This document shows, piece after piece, positions 32,697-44,600 of a stretch of 64,000 bases of DNA. Positions within the stretch are counted from its first letter, which is position 1. The number at the start of each line of letters is the position of its first letter. Under the pieces are notes generated by a model, which searched no databases, was not told the origin of the DNA, and saw only the letters and a program-made list of their open reading frames with translations. The position numbers and the translations under genes were made by a program. The DNA is taken from assembly GCA_964017185.1 (NCBI GenBank), contig OZ024880.1:47567071-47631070 (forward strand), read 5' to 3'. Source of the stretch: Rugalucina vietnamica (taxonomy: Eukaryota; Mollusca; Bivalvia; Lucinida; Lucinidae).

Positions 32697-35105
32697 AAAA
32701 AGTACAAATAGGTAAAGATCAGGAAAAGGCGCAATCAGAAAAAAGACTCCCACCCCAAAAACCAAGGTGGGAAAAAAACAAACTAACAATCAGGTACCTA
32801 TACCATGAAAACATTTCGTAAGCCGAATGAGCAGCTATTTTCCCAATAGGTGGCCACTCAGTTACCTTAACTTAACAAAAAATATGCAAACACACATAAG
32901 GCGCCAACAGCACAAAAATATTTTAAACACCAAGACATAAAACAAAAAGAACCACCACAGAAGTATCGACTTGGAACGATCAGTAACACAAAGTTACTGG
33001 CGGGTTTAAATCGATTTTACACGGCCGTAACCTCACCCTCAGCTTCTGCAGTGGTTCATAACATTTAGTTAGTTCTTCGGTCCTCGTGGTGAATCTCTAA
33101 CTAGTAAATGAATCATCAAGAACAAACAAATAAATCATGATAAACATCCTGATGAATCAAAAACCAGGACTCACAGGTTCAGTAAGCTGCCCGACGATGG
33201 AGATCCCTGGGCGCCAAATAACTTACTAACTCCGGAGCTAAAGAAAAACATCAGTTGGACCCCGGTGGGCCAAGCAACAGACAAGAAGCTCCGGCCCCAA
33301 CCAACTAAAATGAATAGCTTTAAGTCGGGGCCATCATAGAGTCTGACGCCCGACCCACCGGCGTGCAATTAAAGAAGGCAGCATAGTTATCAACCGTGAT
33401 TGGGTTAAAAACTAAGCATGCAGACTGTCGCATAACATTCAAGTTATAACCTATACGTCTGTAACGTGTTATGATTTTTCTAAACTGGAAAGAAAAATCA
33501 TTACTTCCTATAAGTTTCTTTAATTTGTAAACCAAGTCACCATAAAATTCTGGTTCCGAAAGACCCTCACTTAAAAGCGTCTTTAACCCAACATTATATT
33601 TGGAAATCAATTCATAGTGTCTACGATAAAATTTAGAAAAGGTTTTTCGAAGTTTATGATACCGATAGCCCTGTTGGAGAAGTTTAGCCGTTAAAGATTT
33701 ATTTCGAGCGTTGAAGTCTGTAACATGATTGCAGACTCTAGCAAACCTAATAAGTTGCGAAATGTATACACCATAAGAAGCACGACGAGGAACGTCACCA
33801 TCCAAAAACGGAAAATTTACTATATCAAAATCAAAGTCATCGCGCTTATCATAAATTTTAGAAGAAACAAATCCATTTGCAACAGAAAGATGTAGATCTA
33901 AAAAGGGGGCTTCGGTATCCGAGATATTGGCTTTGTTCAGCTGTAGTTCAGATGGATAAATTTGATTGACCATACCTTCAAAATAAGGGTTGTCAATGTT
34001 CAAAAGATCATCGAGGTACCTAGAAGTGGAATTAAAAGCCTCGATAACATCAGCTTGATTATCATGGTTAAGAGAATCCATGAAATCTCTTTCGTAGCAG
34101 TATAAAAATAAATCAGCTACGAGAGGTGCGCAATTTGTACCCATCGGAATTCCAACAATTTGTCTGTATAACTTGGTCCCAAATCTAATATAAATATTAT
34201 CCAGGAGATAGGATAAGGCGTCGCACACATTCTGACATGACCAAAGTGTATACCGACTTTGGTCAGAGGATGTGAAAAAAGCCTTTCTGTCATTACATGC
34301 CAAGAAAAGTGAACCATAGTTTTTAATGCCCTTTTGAAGGTCCACTCTATCAAATCCAGAAGTTTTTCTTTAATTAGATTATGTGGTAAAGTTGTATACA
34401 GAGTAGAAAAATCATATGTGGACAAGCTCGTCGCACGGAACCCTCTACACTTCAATTTATTGAGCACCTCACCAGAATTTTTTATTGACCAAAACCAATT
34501 TTTATTTGAAGTTTCATACACTGTCTCACAGTATCTTATAACATGAGATTTGATAGCAGTAAGACAGGAAGTTAATAATTTAGAAAGTTCAGTAGTAGTA
34601 CAAGAGCTAGAATTTGCAATAAATCTTGCTTTGTATGGTCTTTTGTGAAGCTTAGGTAACCAATACATCGTAGGAAGTTTGTCTTGGCCTTCATTGACAC
34701 AAACAGAAAACTTAACAGGTAAATCGTTTAAATGGGCATTTACTACAGACACCTCATCAGTATCTGTCTCCAGATAAGCCCTGGTACCATCCAGCTCCTG
34801 TTTTAAGGTGTTAACGTAGTGAAGCCTACAAACAACAACAACATTGTTTGCGGCTTTGTCTGCCGGAACCAAGACATACTTTCTGTGAAATTCTTGGATA
34901 CCCTGCTTCAAATGCCTAAATGACGATTTAGGTTTAGGAGGTAAAAGATTAGTATTTTGTGAATAAAACTGTATACGTTTATCCACGATAGTGAAGATAC
35001 TTCTTTTCCATTCTTTAAGAGCATTATCCTCAACACCCTCTCGTTTACACCATCGATTACCGAAATCATTCAATGCAGATGCATTGAAAGATGAATCGTT
35101 TAGAT
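32697..35105 (-). mobile_element. Penelope-like element, most complete copy
   Basis: Tail 32697-33319, RT 33320-35100. Truncated at the 5' end (the frame is still open at the left edge of the coding part). Lies between blocks 1 and 2 of the EGF/Sushi gene. Confidence 0.88.
33320..35100 (-). pseudogene. Penelope-type reverse transcriptase with one frameshift
   Basis: In order: KYVLVPADKAANNVVVVC, MYWLPKLHKRPYKARFIANS, TYDFSTLYTTLPHNLI (motif A region), then a one-base loss in an A-run (34320-34324), NYGSLFLACNDRKAFF, GIPMGTNCAPLVADLFLYCY, RYLDDLLNIDN (catalytic box), RKIITRYRRIGYNLNVMRQS, stop. About 590 residues remain. No GIY-YIG endonuclease is visible after the RT in any frame of the tail. 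Confidence 0.88.
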
Positions 35106-35347
35106 AGCATAACTAACTATCATGGTTTAATTGAAGTGCCTTTTTTCATGCCTATGCCTAATATTTAAACTGCTCAACAATGTTTAGATAGCCGAAATTA
35201 GTGTATTTCGCAGAATGTTGCCACGAGAGACAAAACGGCGTCCTGTTTTCAATTCTAAAATGCCTAGAGTTATCGACAAAATAAACATTCGTTCTCATTA
35301 AACAGCTACTCTTGTTTAACTGCTCTTGTACATTTAAAAATCTTAAA

Positions 35348-35405
35348 ATGAAACAAAGTAGTTTATCACTCATAATTTGTGTTTTATTTTCCTCTGTTAA
35401 CACAG
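35348..35405 (+). other. Ambiguous: possible signal-peptide start, or the pyrimidine tract of an acceptor
   Basis: An ATG at 35348 opens a hydrophobic stretch (MKQSSLSLIICVLFSSVNTA) continuous with the EGF at 35406, exactly what a secreted protein's first exon would look like. The same bases are, however, a textbook acceptor (ttttcctctgttaacacag) giving phase 1 like every neighbouring exon. Similar pseudo-signal peptides precede 31803 and 32311. I favour the acceptor reading; a second transcription start is possible. Confidence 0.4.
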
Positions 35406-35531
35406 CTGAAAATGAGTGTAACTCAAACCAGACTGCGGCATGTGGTGAAAATGCGGACTGTACTGTCATTGGTGTCAGCCCAACATGTATCTGTCGAGCA
35501 GGCTTTCAAAATGAGTCGGGCGGTTGTATAG
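35406..35531 (+). CDS. EGF exon, type A (first exon of block 2)
   Basis: The acceptor is gttaacacag and the donor atag/gttagt, phase 1-1, 42 codons. Six cysteines: NECNSNQTAACGENADC ... SPTCICRAGFQNESGGC. The only A-type exon seen. Its expected partner upstream of 6853 is absent. It is preceded by about 300 bases of non-repeat sequence and then the 32.7-35.1 kb Penelope-like element. If 35348 is a real start, this is exon 1 of a second gene. Confidence 0.82.
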   Translation: MKMSVTQTRLRHVVKMRTVLSLVSAQHVSVEQAFKMSRAVV

Positions 35532-35758
35532 GTTAGTAACTCTTTAATAATTCATAGAATATGAATGACCAAGATTTTTGTTAAAAAAGGCAAGAGTTTT
35601 ATTCCTGGGTTAACTAATAGGGTATGAGTGATCATGATCTCTCTCGGTTGTCGATCTAGGTCAACTTATAAACTAAAACAACCCTTGAACGATTTCAAGC
35701 AACACAGTGCTTATACTGTTTTGCATTATTCTCTCATCGATTGTGTAATTTTTATCAG

Positions 35759-35884
35759 ACATTCCCGAGTGCTCAAAAGATCCAAGCCCATGTTCCCAAT
35801 ATTGTGTGGAGCAGCCAGGAAGTTACTATTGTCTGTGTAATGAAACTGGATACAAGCTCGATGTTGACCAGGCAACATGCATTG
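35759..35884 (+). CDS. EGF exon, type B copy 2
   Basis: The acceptor is tttttatcag and the donor attg/gtaaga, phase 1-1, 42 codons. Reads IPECSKDPSPCSQYC ... GSYYCLCNETGY ... ATC, near-identical to 6853-6978. Confidence 0.86.
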
Positions 35885-36267
35885 GTAAGAGTAATCAGTA
35901 TTCCGCTCTTGAGTTTAACAAAATTGCATGTTTTCGCCAAATAGTTCAAGAAATGGGCTATGATAATTAATTCAATACTGCCTTGGTGCCATTAAAGAAA
36001 CATGTTTTGCAATAAGAAACGCCCATTTTATATATATCAAATGTGCAAAAAATACTTTTTAGAGCAACTTCTTTTGTAGGACAACAATGAAGAGTGCTGC
36101 ATCTCCAATTTTTATAAGTTTGGCCGGATAGTTTGGATTGCATATATAATGCAATTTAAAGATGGAAATATTTTATCTGCTTAGAGCCTCATTTAGGTAC
36201 TATGGAATCAAACTGTGTATAAAAATATTCCGCAATCCAAAAGATTATTGGTGACTTTTCATTTCAG

Positions 36268-36531
36268 TTTGTCCTGAGGGGTCATGGGGAGACAACTGTA
36301 CCAAGACATGTGGCTGTGTGGAGGCCAACACGAAGCGCTGTACCCACGACAAAGGCCTGTGTGTTTGTAAGGAGGGATGGGGAGGAGGATTTTGTAACGT
36401 TGACATTGACGAATGTGTCAACCCCGCTGTACATAATTGTCCTGAAAATTCAGAGTGCCAGAATTTAAATGGTTCTTTCTACTGCCAGTGCGACATTGGC
36501 TTCTCCAAAGCTTCTGGTGGAACGTGCCAGG
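36268..36531 (+). CDS. Double EGF exon, type C copy 2
   Basis: The acceptor is tttcatttcag and the donor cag/ggtaat, phase 1-1, 88 codons. MEGF-like module, then a calcium-binding EGF (DIDECVNPAVHNC ... LNGSFYCQCDIGF). Paralogous to 12080-12343. The intron 3' of it carries a decayed half-exon relic at 36663-36704. Confidence 0.87.
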
Positions 36532-36662
36532 GTAATGCTTTTTTGAGGGTGTGGGGGGTCTTAGTTTATTTTAGAGGTTTAACCTGTAAAAATATCTGAC
36601 ATCAGTTGCTCTATACTGATACTCCACTTTGAGATTTAAGTCAAGTTCCCTTGACTGTACTG

Positions 36663-36704
36663 TGTGACATTGGCTTCTTGAAAGCATCCCGGAGAACGTG
36701 ACCG
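36663..36704 (+). pseudogene. Relic half-exon of EGF type C, block 2
   Basis: Counterpart of 12446-12489: C-D-I-G-F-L-K-A-S-R-R-T, then TGA where Cys stood, then gggtaatgg. Confidence 0.65.
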
Positions 36705-37589
36705 GGTAATGGTGTTTCTTTTTTTCTTTTTCTTTTTCTTTTTTCAGCTTTTCAAATTTTTTGATATTAGTTGCTCTATTCTGTTGATTTAATAAGTGCT
36801 GATTAGGTTCGATTGAAGATATAAATTACCGAGTTGCTTTCTGAAATACGCATTATTATATATAATTCGGCAAATAGGTCACTGTATAGGCGGCAACTTT
36901 AATATTCATATATGGTCGTGGTCGGCTAGTCCATCTGTTCAAGTAGGGAGATTATAGAAAAGTCGAACTCAGTCAGCCTGGACCACTGTCACATGTTTAC
37001 CGTAACAAATCAGCTACCTGTTTTTTTCACAAATCCAGTGAATTAGACAAACTCGTATTTCATTCTTATTTTCTAACGGAAAAGATGTGAGTTGAATCTT
37101 TTAACTGTATACCTTTAGCTTTTACCTAAGTCAAAGGTAGACCATACCCAATGACGTATTCATGAGGTAACGCCCATACAGTGACCTATTTGCCGAATTA
37201 TACATATGACTTCATTTGGCAAATTCATAAAATGTCGGTTTTTGGAGAGGGACTTTCTTTCTGATCGCGTCAGTTCCTGATTATTGCTTACTTGTATCTT
37301 TTTAACATACGCGCTACAAAGTGATAACAAAGTCAGACTAGAAGAAAACCTGACTGTTACCCAATTTTTCTGCTGTTATTGATTTTCTAGAGTTTCTTTC
37401 CGGGATTATTTTCGCGGCGATTTATTTTTGCGGACTGAATAATTGGCCTATGCAAGAATAAGATACATTATTTCAAAATAAAAATTTTCATGGCGGTTAA
37501 TTTTCGTGAATTTTTTGTGAAAATAAAATGGTTTTCAGTATGTTCTATAGTTACTTACAGACTCTTCTTCCATAATTGATTTACTTCAG

Positions 37590-37853
37590 AATGTGATGAT
37601 ACGCACTACGGTAACGACTGTTCTCAAACCTGTACATGTGTCGTCGGCAATACAAAAGCATGTAACAAAACCAATGGTACTTGTACGTGCAATGGAGGCT
37701 GGGAAGGCACTAACTGTACGGACGATGTCGATGAGTGTACAACTCTCACCAACCCATGCAACGACACGCTCAAAACCTGCGCTAATACACAGGGATCTTT
37801 TCAGTGCAACTGCATAGATGGATACAAAATCAATGCAGACTTAGAGTGTATTG
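37590..37853 (+). CDS. Double EGF exon, type D copy 3
   Basis: The acceptor is tttacttcag and the donor attg/gtaagtt, phase 1-1, 88 codons. CDDTHYGNDCSQTC ... GTCTCNGGWEGTNC, then DVDECTTLTNPC ... QGSFQCNCIDGY. Followed by a short run of the 42-base repeat, fewer units than in the two block 1 copies. Confidence 0.87.
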
Positions 37854-37975
37854 GTAAGTTAGGTTGCAGAATCAATGTATATTTTTAATGTATTGTTGAG
37901 TTAAGATACAGAATAAATGCAAACTTTGAGTGTAATGGTATATTAAGATACAGTGAGAACTTAAAGTGTAGTTGT
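37829..37975. repeat. 42-base minisatellite, array 3
   Basis: About three to four decayed units after exon D copy 3, the shortest of the three arrays. Confidence 0.75.
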
Positions 37976-38239
37976 GAGCCCTGCGTCACACAAATTTGCG
38001 AAGAAGTTAACTTTTTTTATCAAATCATCATATGTTCCAATCCTTTTTGTACCTTTACGTTTTTGCAGCCTAATAAACCACGATTTTTTACAACGTATGT
38101 AAAAATTATTATTATTCATGTTTATCAATATTGAAACGATGGGATTTGCTTATATTTCTCATCGCTACCCGCACCCACAGTTCTGAGGTAGTGATCAATC
38201 ACAAATCTTTCAAACGTTCATCCAAAAATAAATGACTAC

Positions 38240-38466
38240 GAAAACATTTCTATGCAATATACAGAGATAATTGTAAGTTGCAAAAATTGAAAATTTTCAT
38301 TAGATTTTTTTTATATTTTTAATATCTTTGCTCCAAAACATAGAGTACCCACAATCTATGTTTTGGAGCAAACGAAAGAAGCATAGGTATACCCCAGCAT
38401 AGTTTGCTGTATAAAAGTGGAGTTCAAGGGTGTATACATTACACGGATATGCTTTTATGATGTGTA
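38240..38466 (-). mobile_element. Palindromic MITE copy
   Basis: gactacgaaaacatttctatg ... ttacacggatatgcttttatgatg. The centre 'ccaaaacatagagtaccc / acaatctatgttttggag' is kept but the CG hairpin is lost. Confidence 0.68.
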
Positions 38467-38946
38467 TGCCGGACGATACTGTAAGTTCAAGTAGACGGAC
38501 ACTAATGAAATACGTGACGTAAAAAGCTGATCACGACCGAAAATCATTATGCTTCTGTTAGAAAAATCGAGGTTACTTAAATATTGATAAAGATGGGATC
38601 CTACAAGGGGGTCTAGGGAGAAGGGTCATTTAGTTTCATGGATATTTGGAGAAATAATCTTACGTTTTTGGGTTTTTTAGGGAGCAGAGATCAGAAAAAA
38701 TAGGGTGATAGGTAGAGAGATCATTTTCCTCTCAGCGGGGAGCTAAGATTCCCACCCGTAGGGCTTCATCGTGACAAATTGTGTCTCGATATTTACCTCA
38801 TCATTAAAACTTAATACAGTTCTTCACCCTAATAAGGTTCACGGCCTATGTTTGAGCAACGCTGAAACAATTTTACAATTTTTACAACCAGAAAAATCAG
38901 TATAATGTATATGCGTGTATTCGTAATATGTTATTATGCCTTTCAG

Positions 38947-39063
38947 ATATCAATGAGTGTTTAGAAGGTTCTGCCAATTGTTTACAAGAGTGTGAAAACG
39001 TGCCCGGAAGCTTCAACTGTTACTGTTACCCGGGCAACCATGGGGCGGGAAATATCTGTATAC
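38947..39063 (+). CDS. EGF exon, type E copy 2
   Basis: The acceptor is atgcctttcag and the donor atac/gtgagt, phase 1-1, 39 codons. DINECLEGSANCLQEC, GSFNCYCYPGNHGAGNIC. Paralogous to 25975-26091. Confidence 0.86.
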
Positions 39064-39439
39064 GTGAGTTGAATGCATCGCCAATGATTTTACATTCACT
39101 TTATATTTGTCTATGAATTTATCTAAATATCGTACATGGTTATTAAAAGTTGAATTTTCTACTGAAGTCAATGTGATGTAAACAAACGTGAAAACCGCGT
39201 GGCAGTTTACGTTTAACAAGCGAAAGACAGCGCATCAAAATTAAAAAGGTTATCATGTGAAAATCATGGATTGGGATGGTTCCTGTTTTATTTAATCAGA
39301 AAACTCAGCACATGACTATTACGATGACAGACGACAAATTACATCCCATGCAGATAGTAGAGATCCCTGGTGAACTATTGTCATTTGCTGTGCCAACAAT
39401 AAACTATTCAAATTCACAGTCACAAGATAGTGCCTCTTC

Positions 39440-39694
39440 ATCAGGAAAACATGCCCATGATATTTTATATGGAAAAACTGGGGTTTACAGGGGTAAGCCT
39501 TTTTTCCTATTTTTGCTCCAAAACAGATTGTGGGTACTCGTTAGAACCGCCTCGCCGAGTCGAGGCGGTTCTAACGTATACCCACAAGCTATGTTTTGAG
39601 CAAAAATAATAAAAATATCATTTTTTTCTACAGAAAATTTTCATTTGTCACTTAAAAAATATGTGTATATTGCATGGGCGTGTTTTCGTAATGT
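39440..39694 (+). mobile_element. Palindromic MITE adjoining the acceptor of exon F copy 3
   Basis: catcaggaaaacatgcccat ... gcatgggcgtgttttcgtaatg, with the centre gaaccgcctcgccgagtcga / ggcggttctaac. It splits the 'gcctctttatattcag' seen intact at 289-304; tatattcag and the exon follow directly. Confidence 0.82.
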
Positions 39695-39703
39695 TATATT
39701 CAG

Positions 39704-39991
39704 CGTGTCCTTCCAACACACACAACTACAACTGTACTGGAACCTGTAACTGTACTGATGCTCACACCAACAACCCGGCGCAGACATGTGACAGGAAGAC
39801 CGGAAACTGTGACTGTCTCCCGACTTGGACTGGTTCCCGCTGTGAAATTGACGTGAACGAGTGTGCGTTGGGAACTGACAACTGTGCCAGTAAACCAAAC
39901 ACAGAATGCGATAATATTGATGGTGGTTTTGAGTGCAACTGTTTACCTGGTTACGAGAAAAATGAGAAAAATGATGAAGGGACATGTGAAG
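39704..39991 (+). CDS. Double EGF exon, type F copy 3
   Basis: The acceptor is ttatattcag and the donor gaag/gtaaat, phase 1-1, 96 codons. Same modules as 305-583 plus a three-codon duplication (EKNEKN) near the end. A 255-base inverted-repeat element (39440-39694) lies immediately upstream, so the bases before tatattcag are transposon-derived. Use of this acceptor is less certain than in copies 1 and 2. Confidence 0.8.
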
Positions 39992-41610
39992 GTAAATAAC
40001 ATAAAATAACTTTTAGTGGTTATTACATAAAATAACTGAGTGGCCACCTATTAGGAAAATAGCTGCTCATTCGGCTTACGATATGTTTCATGGTATAAGT
40101 GCCTGATTGTTAATTTAGTTTTTTCCCACCTCGGTTTTTGGAGAGGGATTCTCTTTCTGATTCTGCCTTTTCCTGATCGTTGCCTACTTGTACATTTTTG
40201 TATCGAGAAAACACATTTCATATCGTACTTTTAGCAGAACCCTTATTACAGAATAAGAGGTCAGTTTAAGTTATTTGAAGTAATCAAAATAAATTGATCC
40301 GCCGCATGGGAAAACCAACAATTTGCATGGGCGAAAACAAAGGCGCAGATCAACTTCGCAGTTACTTCGAAGCTGATCAGCGCCTTTGTTTTCGCTGCAC
40401 GGATAGTACAATTACCCTTCTTTCAAAATCCAAAATTTCCAGCCTCTAACCATCTTCTGTGACTGTACAGTCCGGTTTGTGTTGAACCTTGTCGGAACCC
40501 ATAAAATTTCTTCTTTTGTCACGCAATGGCTCAAAATATAAACCAATGTCAGTTTAAAACTGGTTATAGTATCCACAATCATAAAGTATCTACAGTCATA
40601 TATACTGAAAGGAAATAGAAACTTAAGTTTTGTCTTTAGGAAATTCCTGCGTTTAACCAATAAAAACGTTTTGTTTCTTGCTATAAATTTCCTATAGAGT
40701 AGTGTGTCTGCTGCAAAATTGGTGCGTCAAAAATGAAGAAATTGATTAAGGAGACTGTATACGGTCAGTTTTTTGATGCAATGGTCAAAATCAGAGTGTT
40801 CAGGTTTATTCATGGAATCTAAGCGTTTTGTGTATGATGCATCAAATAACCATAAATATGTACGATTGTCTCAGTCCACTGCACTAGAATGAAAGCTTCC
40901 AACAGATAGCCTCATGCGTCGAAAAATCACACTAAAAATTCATCCGGCGTTTTTAAGCTGACGTGATTAACGTAGCCAATAATCTTTGCTTGTTTTACGT
41001 TTTTGCAGAATTATTCTTGGATTTGATAAACGGTATCGATTTTTGTACTGCAAGCAGTTTTTCGTAAACATTAAGGTCCACTCAGCTGTGCGTGACGTCA
41101 CGCTGACGTTTTAAATAAAGTCAATTCTTTCTTTCCGATGAAAAGAAAAGAATTCAAATAATCATTTAATTAATGGGTATATCGTTAATTATCTAATGAA
41201 ATGTCTGTATGCAAAAATTGGGACCACATTTCCCGACGTTTACGTTACGCTCTCAACAAAAAAGGTAAACAGTTAAAACACCGGAAACAGAATTAGAGTC
41301 TCAATGTAGATAAGACAAATGCTTCTTTTGAGTTACCATAAACATGAACTTTAAGCATTTATCATGAAAACCTTTTCCAAGCGTAAGAAAACGTCGAAAA
41401 TTCACTTTCATGTTTGACGTTAAAAACTAAATGTTACGTTTTTCAGAATAAAATCTCAAATTTTCAATATATTGAGGGTATTCAAACAACTTTGATTACA
41501 GACGCTTATGCTCAGTATCTTACATCAGCGAAACCGGCTCTAATCTTGGCCTTGCATGCAAATTGGGGTTAAAACGTCTAAATTACTAGTGGAGCAAATA
41601 TCATGGGCTA
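39992..41610. other. Intron with a Penelope tail and a MITE
   Basis: 40025-40196: + strand Penelope tail fragment. 40300-40540: MITE of the TGAGCCGC family with a long hairpin (gcgaaaacaaaggcgcagat / tgatcagcgcctttgttttc). From 40545 to 41610 no recognisable feature. Confidence 0.6.
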
Positions 41611-44600
41611 TCTTTCAAGGGGGTGGTCTATGGAGTACCACATTTGTTTCTATATACCAAAATGTTCGTTTTGGTCTGTAGTTTTAAAATCCAGCGTTTG
41701 CCACCTTGGCAAACCTTGCATAACCACAGTATTCAAGATGGCATCCAAGATGGCTGCCATTTCTTAAAATCAACCCCTATACAAAAATGCATCATAATTT
41801 TCATGTGTTTGCATTGTAATGGTATTTTAATGCCCAATTATATGTAAGAATGATGTATTGGTCTATTTCAAGTAAAAAACCTGACAGTTTAGGTAAAACA
41901 GTTGTAAAAATCATATTTAAATTGACAAATGCACGTGCCCAAGGAATTCACCTAGGAATGTTTGTTTAATGGCTCATTATTTATGATCAGATAGTTATGG
42001 CTGCTATTTTACTTCTTTTCTATCAAATATGATATTTTTAAAGGTTTTATAGAAACAGAAATTGTTCCTATATATAGTATTCATGCTTAAAAACAGGTTT
42101 TAGACATCCAACCTAACACGGAAAAAAACAACTAAAAGTACATATTTTCCTATACAAAATACGCTCTAAAATCTAATTTGTTATTGATTCTATATACCAT
42201 AGTGTTTGTGTTGGTATTGGTTTGTAGCATAAAAATACAGTGTCTGCCACCTCTGTAAAACACAAGATAGCCTCAGTATTCAAGATGGCATCCAAGAAGG
42301 CCGTCAAAATTTACAATTCTGAAAAAAATGAGACACATATGTCCCTTGACTTTTGTTTAGAAACAAATATGCTTAAATTGAGCTATAAACACTTAGAGTT
42401 ATCTTATTATTGTTATTTTCATGTGTTTTCCATTGTTAAAACTACATTATGCATATATATTCTAGATATGAATGGAGTAAGGTCTCACTGACAAGGCAAA
42501 AAAGAACAAAAATACATATTTTGCTATACATTATAGGTTCTCGAATCGTGATTGTTATTGATTCTATATATAAAATATTTTGTCTTGCAAGCTTTTTGAA
42601 GGTTTGAAGCTTTTAAATCCAGCGTTGGCCGCCTCTGCAAACCCAGCATAACTCCGGTTTTCAAAATGGCATCCAGGAAGGCCGTCAAAATATAACATTT
42701 CGAAAAATAAGCCGCATGAATCCTTTGTTTACTAACAAAACAGTTAAGAAATCAAGCTAAAACACTTAGATCTATGTTTTTAAAATATTTTCATGTATAT
42801 ATTTCCTTGTAAATATTACATTATGCATACAAATCTAGAAATGCATGGGGTAAGGACTGGAGTATGTTTGAACAGATGCAACTTAAATTCCTTTTAATTA
42901 TCTGAATCACTGTAATTTTCCTCTGTCATCATGCCTGAAAAGATAGTATGCACATTTGTGTGTATAACTACATGTACATGTACATTAATTTCTGACATTT
43001 ATATATCACAGTGTATTGTTGTCGACACATAGAGCTTGTGCAGTATTCATCACTCATTTCTTTACGTTAGCATACAGTGTCATTTAATAGCTCTGGAGCT
43101 GCAACTGATAGTGTTACCAATAATACTAAGCATTTTATTTCATTATTCATTGTCCAATTCAAATCTAAAGTCTGATGATGATTTCAGTTCTTGAACATAG
43201 TGCAACCCATTCCGCCAAATATGCAATTGATAGACACACCTCAGGCAATGAAACCCGAAACTATTATCTGTCGAGGTAGCTTTTTAGCCATCAACAATAT
43301 TGCCTTCTCTGCGCACAGTGAGTTTAAAGACAAACTGTTTTTGTTACGAACTTAGACCACCTATGATCCTCTGAGTGATCTGATGGTGCAGATCTATATT
43401 CGTTGCAGGACCCTGCATAATGTGATAACAAAGCTAAATGAAAATAACAATCAGGAAATGGCGCAATCAGAACGGTAGAGGTCATTGCATGTTTGGTAAG
43501 TTTACATCTACTGCCTTTTCGTTATTGTCAAATTTATCGGTAACTCCCAGTATAAGCATACACCCTGATTTCTGACGTAATTTCTGAGGGGACGGTTCCA
43601 CTGAGGGAGTATTAGCTTGTGTGCTGATGATAAAACTCGCCACATTTCAGGGTATGTAATCGTATATCGAAGATAAGCTATTTGTTAAATCAAAGAGTCT
43701 ACTCCAGATTTGATCGTGTACAACAACACCTACATGTTTTGGGTATGCAATAGAAATCGCTGCTTTTGTAATATTACAAGCAACTTAAAGACAGTGCAAG
43801 TCTACTGAAGCTCAGCCGATATGTCTGAAGCATTAGCAAATCTTTCATTGCTCACACTTGAAGCCGACCATTTGTCTAGTACAGTAACATATCTTGAAAG
43901 GCTTGCAATGGTGGCAGATTGATCCATTACAATTTCAACGTTTCTAAGAATACCATTTATAAACATACCGATAGTTTTATGATTTATCGTATCTTCTTCT
44001 ATTATTTCTATTATTTACAAAAAGCCTGTGTGTATCATCAGCTGAAATGCTTTGGTTTAATTTTCATAATTGATCAAACATTCAGCGCTTCACCCACACT
44101 GATTCGTACCAAACCAATCTCAATACGAAATGATAATTTGGACCATAACTAAATAAAAAAAACTCTTATTATAAGTACCTAATTGTCAATTTAGTTTTTC
44201 CCACCTCGGCTTTCGGAGTGGAAATTTCTTTCTGATTGCGCATTTTCCCGATCATTGCCTACTTGTACCTTCTCTATATTGTTTGTTTTATAACATTCTA
44301 TGTCATATAACCCAGCTTTCCAACTCCAGGTATTTAAATTTGTCTATTAAGTGGATAACTACGTAAATGATAATTCTGACCATAATTAAATAAAAAGGCT
44401 CTTTATATGGATCATTGTTTTATAACCTTTCTTTGTTATATAACCGAGCTTTCTAACTCCAGGTGTTTAAATTTTTCTATTAATTGGATAACTGTACAAC
44501 TTGATTTTCGTTCATTATTGAACTTTCATACTCAGCTTTTAGCTTTGAACCTGTATCTGCATTTTAAATGAAACAGAATTATCCTTAGCATGCTCAGTGT

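Noticed and set aside
32697..33319. Hammerhead ribozyme in the Penelope tail (known in some Penelope elements)
   Set aside because: A CTGATGA word exists on one strand but no GAAA partner or matching stems could be placed by eye. A covariance-model scan would settle it.
34117..34345. Second - strand frame overlapping the RT
   Set aside because: Out-of-frame continuation past the A-run frameshift at 34320; the other frame has the RT motifs.
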